Positions 57,991 through 64,000 of a stretch of DNA of 64,000 nt are shown here, piece by piece (position 1 is the first letter of the stretch; each line of letters opens with the position of its first letter). This DNA is from Oscillospiraceae bacterium. Lineage in GTDB: Bacteria; Bacillota; Clostridia; Oscillospirales; Ruminococcaceae. The notes beneath the pieces are model-generated. The model did no database searches. It saw only the letters and a program-made list of their open reading frames with translations, and was not told the DNA's origin. The position numbers and the translations under genes were made by a program. Where the stretch lies: NCBI GenBank assembly GCA_017465665.1, contig JAFTVU010000078.1, positions 1 through 64,000 on the forward strand, given 5' to 3'.

Positions 57991-58871
57991 CAGGTATAAT
58001 TTGCATAAATAAACCGCAGGAGTTCACATCTTTTGATGTTGTGGCAGTAATGCGAAGATGCTTCGGCACGAAAAAGGTGGGCCACGGAGGTACGCTTGAT
58101 CCCATGGCAACGGGAGTTCTGCCTGTATTTGTTGGCGGTGCTACCAAAGCAGTCGATATCATTCCCGATAGCGACAAGAGCTACCGCGGCGCTTTTCGTC
58201 TGGGATACACATCGGATACTCAGGATATCTGGGGCACGGTGAATAACATCAGCGACCGTAAGGTCTCCTCTGAGGAGCTTTCCTCCGTTCTGGAGAGGTT
58301 CCGTGGGGATATCATGCAGATACCGCCGATGTACAGCGCATTAAAGATCAACGGGCAAAAGCTGTGTGATCTTGCACGGCAGGGAATAGAGGTCGAGCGC
58401 GAAGCGCGACCCATTACTGTTTCCCGTTTAGAAGTAACAGAATTTGACGGTACGGACGGTGTAATTGAGGTGGATTGCTCCTCGGGCACTTACATCCGTA
58501 CACTGATACACGATATCGGACAGGCACTCGGCACAGGCGCGGTAATGACAGCCTTGTGCAGAACGCGCGCGTGCGGCTTTACGCTTGCTCAGTGCAGGAC
58601 CATTGAGGAGGTGCGTGCCGCTGACGCTGAAACGCTCAGCAGCTGGCTGCTTCCTACGGAAGATGTATTTGCTCCGCTGCCGAGGCTGGAGCTTGACGAG
58701 GTGCAGCAGCGGCTGTATCTCAACGGCGTCCGCCTTGATGCAGCGCGGCTTGCATACAGACCTGAAACTGAGCAGCTCTGCCGCGTTTATGCAGGAGATA
58801 GCTTTGTAGGTCTTGCAAAGGTGAATTCCGAGGACGAGCTTGTATCCGTCAAGAGATTTTCTATCGAATGA
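57987..58871 (+). CDS. truB: tRNA pseudouridine(55) synthase
   Basis: A 294-residue enzyme that makes pseudouridine 55 in tRNA. GIICINKPQEFTSFDVV, KVGHGGTLDPMATGVLPV with the catalytic Asp in GTLDP, YRGAFRLGYTSDTQD, PPMYSALKINGQKLCDLARQGIEVERE and CSSGTYIRTLIHDIG are all conserved. A small PUA-like C-terminal domain ends the protein. It overlaps nrnA by ATGA. Confidence 0.97.
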   Translation: MTGIICINKPQEFTSFDVVAVMRRCFGTKKVGHGGTLDPMATGVLPVFVGGATKAVDIIPDSDKSYRGAFRLGYTSDTQDIWGTVNNISDRKVSSEELSSVLERFRGDIMQIPPMYSALKINGQKLCDLARQGIEVEREARPITVSRLEVTEFDGTDGVIEVDCSSGTYIRTLIHDIGQALGTGAVMTALCRTRACGFTLAQCRTIEEVRAADAETLSSWLLPTEDVFAPLPRLELDEVQQRLYLNGVRLDAARLAYRPETEQLCRVYAGDSFVGLAKVNSEDELVSVKRFSIE

Positions 58872-58893
58872 TCACTGAAATGGTGGTATTGAA

Positions 58894-59796
58894 TTGATAA
58901 ACATAACCTACGGTACTGAAGTACCGTCTGAAAAGACCGCTGTGGCTCTCGGATATTTTGACGGGCTGCATTTAGGTCATATAGGTGTAATTACAGCAGC
59001 GCTTTCTCAGCAGGGAATGAGCCCCGCTGTGTTCACCTTTAACTGTGATACTACACTGCCGAAGTTCATGCAGCCTGAGGATATCATATCCTTTGAGAAC
59101 AAGTGTGAGCTTATGCAGCGTGTTGGCGTAAAGTATGTGTATGCGCCCGATTTTGCGGAGGTCTGCGGCTATCCTGCCGAGGAATTTATCCGTGAAATAC
59201 TTGTGAACAGGCTGAATGCAGGCTTCGCCTGCTGCGGCAGGAGCTTCCGCTTTGGTAAGGGCGGCAGCGGTTCACCTGAGCTTCTTGCTGAGATTGGCGC
59301 AAGGTACGGTATAAAGGTCGAGGTAGTGCAGGATATCTGCCACGAGGGCGTGCCGATAAGCTCAACATACATCCGTGAGCTTATCAGAAACGGCAAGGTC
59401 GAGGAGGCGAACAAGCTGCTCGGCTATGATCTGTGGTATCGTCTGCCCGTTATCCACGGAAACAAGATAGGTCATACCCTTGATTTCCCGACGATAAACC
59501 AGATAATCCCTGATACGAATATCATACCTAAATACGGTGTATATAAGAGCTTCGTATCCCTTAACGGCAGAAACTACCGTTCTATAACCAACATCGGCGT
59601 AAAGCCTACCGTGACTGACCGCAAGGACGGCACAGGTGCTGTTATGGAGACGCACATCATCGGCTTTGACGGCGACCTTTACGGCGAAAAAGTATCCGTA
59701 TCGCTGGTAAGCTATCTCAGACCTGAGCGCAAGTTTGCGTCCTTAGAGGAGCTGAAAGCACAGATGTCAGCAGATAAGCTGGCAGCGTTAAGTTGA
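58894..59796 (+). CDS. ribF: Bifunctional riboflavin kinase/FAD synthetase
   Basis: A 300-residue enzyme that makes FMN and FAD. The N-terminal FAD synthetase has ALGYFDGLHLGHIGVI and the C-terminal kinase has RLPVIHGNKIGHTLDFPTINQ, YGVYKSFVSLNGR and TNIGVKPT. Translation starts at TTG (58894) with AATGGTGG upstream; no ATG is near. It follows truB by 22 bases. Confidence 0.95.
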   Translation: MINITYGTEVPSEKTAVALGYFDGLHLGHIGVITAALSQQGMSPAVFTFNCDTTLPKFMQPEDIISFENKCELMQRVGVKYVYAPDFAEVCGYPAEEFIREILVNRLNAGFACCGRSFRFGKGGSGSPELLAEIGARYGIKVEVVQDICHEGVPISSTYIRELIRNGKVEEANKLLGYDLWYRLPVIHGNKIGHTLDFPTINQIIPDTNIIPKYGVYKSFVSLNGRNYRSITNIGVKPTVTDRKDGTGAVMETHIIGFDGDLYGEKVSVSLVSYLRPERKFASLEELKAQMSADKLAALS

Positions 59797-59839
59797 TCCC
59801 GCGCGAAAGCGCTTCATTTAAACGAAAGGACTAAGAGAA

Positions 59840-61291
59840 ATGGCAACAGTCAGAACCAGATTTGCGCCCTCTCCCACAGGCTACATGCACATTGGTAACC
59901 TGAGAACGGCGCTGTATACCTACCTTATTGCCAAGAAGCATAAGGGAACATTTATTCTGCGTATCGAGGACACAGACCGCGAGCGTTACGTTGAGGGCGC
60001 AACAGATGTTATTTACAAGACACTGCGTACCTGCGGCCTTAACTGGGACGAGGGTCCCGATGTTGGCGGCGATTATGGCCCGTATGTCCAGAGCGAGCGC
60101 ATGGGTATGTTCAAGGAGTACGCAGAAAAGCTCGTAGAGAGCGGCCATGCATACTATTGCTTCTGTGACAAGACAGATGATGACGATGATACCAAGCCCA
60201 ACGGTCTTGCTTCTGCAAACCGCTGTGCCTGCCGTGATCTTTCACGCGAGGAGGCGGAGAAGAAGCGTGCAGAGGGTGCGGTCTGCGTTATCCGTCAGAA
60301 GATACCCACAGAGGGCACAACAACATTCAATGATGAGATCTATGGCGATATTACCGTAGAAAACGTTGATCTTGACGATCAGGTGCTGCTGAAATCCGAT
60401 GGTATGCCTACCTACAATTTTGCAAACGTTGTGGACGATCACACCATGGAGATCACCCATGTTGTAAGAGGCAATGAGTATCTTTCCTCCACACCCAAGT
60501 ATAATCTTCTGTATGAGGCATTCGGCTGGAAGCCTCCTGTATACATCCACGTTGAGCACATCATGAAAGACGCACAGCACAAGCTAGCAAAGCGTGACGG
60601 TGACGCTTCTTTCCAGGATCTTATCGATAAGGGCTACCTCACAGAGGCTATCCTGAATTACATCCTGCTGCTGGGCTGGGCGCCCAAGGGCGAGCAGGAG
60701 ATATTCACACTTGATGAGATGATCGAGGCATTTGATCTCAGCGGAATCTCCAAGTCTCCCGCTATCTTTGACGGACTTAAGCTCAAGGCTATCAACGCGC
60801 AGTATGTTCGCGCACTGCCTATCGAGAAGTTCATGGAGTATGCAACTCCTTATATCCGTCAGACCTGCAAGCGTGAGGATATCGATATCAAGCTGCTTTG
60901 CACCACACTGCAGCCCAGAGCAGAGCTGTTCACAGATATCCCTGCACAGGTTGATTTCATTGATGAGCTGCCTGCTTACGATCTTGAACTGTACACCAGC
61001 AAGAAGATGAAGACAAATCCCACAACAGCACTTGAAGCGCTGAAGAAGATACTTCCCGTACTGGAGAGCCTGACTGCATTCGATCACGATACAGTTCATG
61101 ATGCGCTGTTCAAGCTCATTGAAACAGAGGGCGTGAAGAACGGCTATATGCTGTGGCCTCTGAGAGTTGCTGTCAGCGGTAAGATGCTCACTCCCGGCGG
61201 CGGTGTCGAGCTTGCTGTTATCCTCGGTAAGGATGAAACTATCGCACGAATTAAGAAAGGCATTGAGCTTCTTGAAGCTGCAAATGTCTGA
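59840..61291 (+). CDS. gltX: Glutamyl-tRNA synthetase
   Basis: A 483-residue class I synthetase. RFAPSPTGYMHIGNLRTALY contains the HIGH-type motif and KLAKRDGD the KMSKS-type motif (KLAKR). A small Cys cluster (YYCFCDKT, CACRDLS) lies in the acceptor-binding region. The C-terminal domain is helical as in discriminating or non-discriminating bacterial enzymes; which type cannot be told here. AAAGGA precedes the ATG. It is 43 bases after ribF and probably ends the operon. Confidence 0.97.
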   Translation: MATVRTRFAPSPTGYMHIGNLRTALYTYLIAKKHKGTFILRIEDTDRERYVEGATDVIYKTLRTCGLNWDEGPDVGGDYGPYVQSERMGMFKEYAEKLVESGHAYYCFCDKTDDDDDTKPNGLASANRCACRDLSREEAEKKRAEGAVCVIRQKIPTEGTTTFNDEIYGDITVENVDLDDQVLLKSDGMPTYNFANVVDDHTMEITHVVRGNEYLSSTPKYNLLYEAFGWKPPVYIHVEHIMKDAQHKLAKRDGDASFQDLIDKGYLTEAILNYILLLGWAPKGEQEIFTLDEMIEAFDLSGISKSPAIFDGLKLKAINAQYVRALPIEKFMEYATPYIRQTCKREDIDIKLLCTTLQPRAELFTDIPAQVDFIDELPAYDLELYTSKKMKTNPTTALEALKKILPVLESLTAFDHDTVHDALFKLIETEGVKNGYMLWPLRVAVSGKMLTPGGGVELAVILGKDETIARIKKGIELLEAANV

Positions 61292-61378
61292 TATTTCATA
61301 GATAATTCACGTGACTATCACTTGTGGGTATTATACTTTTAATGGTATATTATCCAATCTACTTAATTCGGAGGCTTT

Positions 61379-62347
61379 ATGATAGAAGTAAAAAACCTGA
61401 CTAAAAGCTACGGCAGTAAGCTGGCTGTAGATAATATCAGCTTTACCGCCAATGAGAGCGAGATACTGGGCTTCCTCGGTCCGAATGGCGCAGGTAAATC
61501 CACCACTATGAATATCCTTACGGGCTATCTCTCCTCCACAGGGGGACAGGCGCTCATAAACGGAGTGGATATTCTGGAGGATCCTGTCACAGCAAAGAAA
61601 GACATAGGCTATCTGCCCGAGCTGCCACCGCTGTATCTCGATATGACCGTCATGGAGTATCTGAACTTCGTGTACGATCTGAAGAAGTGCAAGCTGCCCA
61701 GACGTTCACATCTGGCTGAGATATGCGGACTTGTCAAGATAACTGACGTAAAGAACCGCGTTATCCGTAACCTTTCCAAGGGCTACAAGCAGCGTGTGGG
61801 ACTGGCACAGGCACTGGTTGGTAACCCCAAGGTACTTATCCTTGACGAGCCCACCGTTGGTCTTGACCCCAAGCAGATCATCGAGATAAGAACGCTTATC
61901 AAGAAGCTGGGCAAGAACCATACAGTTATACTGTCCTCGCATATCCTTTCCGAGGTGCAGGCTGTCTGTGACCGTATCGTAGTTATCGATAAGGGCAAGC
62001 TGGTGGCTAATGATACCACAGAGAACCTTTCGCATAACCTTTCTGCGGATCATAAGCTCATCGTTCAGATCGAGGGCCCTGCCAAGGAGGTACAGAATCT
62101 CCTCAAGGGTATCCCCGATATGGTGGAGGTACATGTGAACCGCACCATTGATAAGACTGTAACTGAGTTTTCTCTTAATGCAAAGGATGGCTGTGATGTT
62201 CGCCGTGAGATATTCAAGCGCATGGCTGAAAGAAGCTATCCCATCCTGCTGATGCGCTCCTCCGAGCTTACTCTTGAGGAGATATTCCTGAAGCTCACCA
62301 CAGGCGACTTCTACGGAAATACCGAGAATGGAGGTGCAGGCAGATGA
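61379..62347 (+). CDS. ABC transporter ATP-binding protein (GldA-like)
   Basis: A 322-residue ABC ATPase. Walker A is GPNGAGKST (34-42), the signature LSKGYKQRVGLAQAL, Walker B VLILDEPTVGLDP, and the switch His lies in ILSSHILSEV. A C-terminal extension of about 90 residues follows, typical of ABC-2-type exporters. The next gene overlaps by four bases (ATGA) and encodes the permease. TCGGAGG precedes the ATG. Cargo is unknown. Confidence 0.92.
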   Translation: MIEVKNLTKSYGSKLAVDNISFTANESEILGFLGPNGAGKSTTMNILTGYLSSTGGQALINGVDILEDPVTAKKDIGYLPELPPLYLDMTVMEYLNFVYDLKKCKLPRRSHLAEICGLVKITDVKNRVIRNLSKGYKQRVGLAQALVGNPKVLILDEPTVGLDPKQIIEIRTLIKKLGKNHTVILSSHILSEVQAVCDRIVVIDKGKLVANDTTENLSHNLSADHKLIVQIEGPAKEVQNLLKGIPDMVEVHVNRTIDKTVTEFSLNAKDGCDVRREIFKRMAERSYPILLMRSSELTLEEIFLKLTTGDFYGNTENGGAGR

Positions 62348-63081
62348 CAGCAATACTGAAGCGTGAATTTGCTTCCTATTTCACTTCACCGCTGGGATAC
62401 GTATTCCTTGCTGTGTTCTATGCTTTCTCGGGACTTTTCCTGTGGATGACCTGCCTTACCGCAGGCTCTGCGGATATGTCCAGCACTTTCCTGTGGATGT
62501 TCTTCATAATGATGATACTCATCCCCGTGCTCACCATGAGGACTATGGCGGATGATAAGCGCCAGAAGACAGATCAGCTTACGCTGACTGCTCCAATCAG
62601 TCTTTTCGGACTGGTAATGGGCAAGTTCCTTGCGGCATTCCTCATCTTCCTGCTGGGAGTTGCGGTGCTTCTTGTATATGCACTGTTCCTTGCGGGCGCG
62701 GTAGCGGATACATCTGCTGCAACAGGCATCGAAGCGACCTTTGGCTGGGCTTCCGTATTCGGAAACCTTGTTGGTATTTCCCTTATGGGCGCTGTATATA
62801 TTTCCGCGGGAATATTCATTTCCAGCCTTACGGAAAATCAGATGATCGCTGCGATCGGCAGTATCGGTGCAAATATCGCGCTGTGCCTGTTTGATGTGCT
62901 GGCAAGCTATGTTCCGTGGGAGTGGCTTCAGCAGCTTATTCTGAACCTCTCCGTATTCTATAAGTACCAGGAGTTCACCTACGGCATATTCAGTCTGAAG
63001 AACATCGTGTTCTTCCTGAGCCTCGTTGTACTCTTCAACTTCCTGACGGTGCGCGTGCTTGAACGCCGCCGCTGGAGCTGA
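62344..63081 (+). CDS. ABC-2 permease (GldF-like)
   Basis: A 245-residue membrane protein with six hydrophobic segments. The start ILKREFASYFTSPLGYVFLAVFYAFSGLFLW and MRTMADDKRQKTDQLTLTAPISLFGLVMGKFLAAF are typical of GldF-like permeases. It overlaps the ATPase gene by ATGA and precedes the GldG-like gene by 16 bases, giving the usual three-gene order. Confidence 0.9.
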   Translation: MTAILKREFASYFTSPLGYVFLAVFYAFSGLFLWMTCLTAGSADMSSTFLWMFFIMMILIPVLTMRTMADDKRQKTDQLTLTAPISLFGLVMGKFLAAFLIFLLGVAVLLVYALFLAGAVADTSAATGIEATFGWASVFGNLVGISLMGAVYISAGIFISSLTENQMIAAIGSIGANIALCLFDVLASYVPWEWLQQLILNLSVFYKYQEFTYGIFSLKNIVFFLSLVVLFNFLTVRVLERRRWS

Positions 63082-63097
63082 GAAAGGAGGCGCAGCT

Positions 63098-64000
63098 ATG
63101 AGCAAGAAAACAAACAAGCAGCTTGATACCGAAAAGCTCGAAAACAAGGCAGCTGAGCAGGAGAGCGTTGTAGGCGCTCCCGATCTTGAAGCTGTTGTAG
63201 CGGCAGAGGCGAAGAAGTCCTCAGAAAAGGCTGAAAAGAACGGTTCAAGGAAGTTCAATATCCGTAATTTCAAGCGCGGAACACTTGCTGTTGTTCTTAC
63301 TATCGTATTCATTGGTGTGCTGATACTGGTGAATATAATCGTCGGCATACTGTCCGATCGTTTCAATACCAGCGCCGATCTTTCCACAGGCGGTATGTAT
63401 ACCATTGATGAAAAGACAGAGGATTTCGTACAGAAGCTGGAGCATGATGTGGTCATCACTGTGCTCAATTCCGAATCTGAATTTGAAGCGCAGGGAACGG
63501 TGTACAAGCAGGTAAATGAGATACTCAAGAAGCTTGAGATAGCTTCCGAGCACATTTCTATCGATTATCTGCTGCTGGATCAGAATCCTAATTTCTCCTC
63601 CAGATTTACAGGTGAAACTCTTGAGGCAAACTACATCGTTGTAGAGTGCCCCGATATGGACAGACACAGGATAATCACTGCAAACGAATATGTTACCGTA
63701 GATCAGGAGGCATATTACGAGGCTTATTACGCAGCTTATTATTCAGGCACAAGCTTCAATCAGGGTGATTTCATCTATTCCAACATCGAGCAGGAGGCTG
63801 TCTCCGCTATGATGTATGTGGCTAATGACGAGCTCATCTGTATTGCATTCACAGAGGGCTATGGCGAGCTTGACAGCACAGGTCTTTCCAGCCTGCTGAA
63901 GAAGAACGGCTACGAGGTAAGCACTATAAACCTCATGCAGGTGGATGAGATCGATCCTGAGCTTGATTTCATCGTGATGTTTGCGCCCACCATGGACGTT
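63098..64000 (+). CDS. GldG-like ABC accessory protein, cut by the window end
   Basis: At least 301 residues; the reading frame is open at base 64000. A charged cytoplasmic N-terminus (1-65) leads to one transmembrane helix (about 69-90, LAVVLTIVFIGVLILVNIIVGIL), then an extracytoplasmic domain with DRFNTSADLSTGGMYTIDEKT, the start of the PF09822-type 'ABC-type uncharacterized' domain. AAAGGAGG precedes the ATG. It is the third gene of the ABC unit. A Tyr-rich patch (YYEAYYAAYYSG) occurs near residue 207. Confidence 0.85.
   Translation, partial: MSKKTNKQLDTEKLENKAAEQESVVGAPDLEAVVAAEAKKSSEKAEKNGSRKFNIRNFKRGTLAVVLTIVFIGVLILVNIIVGILSDRFNTSADLSTGGMYTIDEKTEDFVQKLEHDVVITVLNSESEFEAQGTVYKQVNEILKKLEIASEHISIDYLLLDQNPNFSSRFTGETLEANYIVVECPDMDRHRIITANEYVTVDQEAYYEAYYAAYYSGTSFNQGDFIYSNIEQEAVSAMMYVANDELICIAFTEGYGELDSTGLSSLLKKNGYEVSTINLMQVDEIDPELDFIVMFAPTMDV

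Overview
The window looks like chromosomal DNA of a low-to-mid GC, plant-fibre-degrading Clostridia, most likely Ruminococcaceae/Oscillospirales (Ruminococcus or a close relative). Pointers are Gram-positive lipoproteins, a cysteine T-box, an L10 leader, CIRCE/HrcA control, clostridial promoters with TTGACA-17-TATAAT spacing, and several beta-glucan/xylan hydrolases (two GH5, one GH9, one GH43). CheV, a YjfB-type protein and a FliB-type flagellin methylase suggest a motile cell. The species is an inference from gene content; no rRNA is present. I see no prophage, IS element, CRISPR array or integrase.

Layout. 1-1300: a Na+/Ca2+-type exchanger flanked by palindrome-rich DNA and a MITE-like repeat. 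1310-6332 (minus): one transcription unit under a cysteine T-box, cysE-cysS followed by three paralogous cyclophilin-type lipoproteins. 6359-7204 (minus): three small conserved-looking genes of unknown role. 7378-9952 (plus): phosphodiesterase, biotin ligase, CYTH protein, then a TauE-type permease split into two overlapping half-genes. 9961-11213 (minus): rplJ-rplL with leader. 11249-14861: yjfB, an MBL hydrolase, cheV and two unknowns. 14943-17510 (minus): GH43 and a membrane-anchored GH5. 17589-18720: a DUF11-like protein and a 51-aa Cys-rich protein.

18759-22956 (minus): iorA-iorB-paaK-ACT, an arylpyruvate/aryl-CoA module; in cellulolytic ruminococci such a set could run reductively to build aromatic amino acids from scavenged aryl acids. 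23088-27530: a Na+ symporter (minus), and divergently a fusion of a xylose-isomerase-like TIM barrel to an acyl-CoA synthetase. 27550-29168: an orphan sugar-binding lipoprotein. 29253-31081: an ECF sigma/anti-sigma pair and, divergently, glutamine synthetase. 32575-33166: a small membrane protein and tRNA-Leu(CAA). 33255-35207: a GH5 lipoprotein whose promoter carries the same TGTAAACGT operator core as the orphan binding protein.

35282-41690 (plus): hrcA-grpE-dnaK-dnaJ under overlapping CIRCE elements, then citrate synthase. 41703-46830: a cytoplasmic GH9 (minus) and, divergently across a perfect 18-bp palindrome, a clostripain-type lipoprotein and FliB. 46835-51152: GNAT, VanY-type carboxypeptidase, XRE regulator, zinc-ribbon membrane protein. 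51184-61291 (plus): the translation block rimP-nusA-rnpM-ylxQ-infB-rbfA-nrnA-truB-ribF-gltX; ylxQ seems to start at ATC. 61379-64000: a Gld-type ABC exporter whose third gene runs off the end.

Most regions are housekeeping. The parts most worth a second look are the TIM-barrel/acyl-CoA synthetase fusion, the shared LacI-type operators, the GH9/clostripain palindrome, the cyclophilin array in a cysteine-controlled operon, the unusual ylxQ start, and the uncharacterised small genes.
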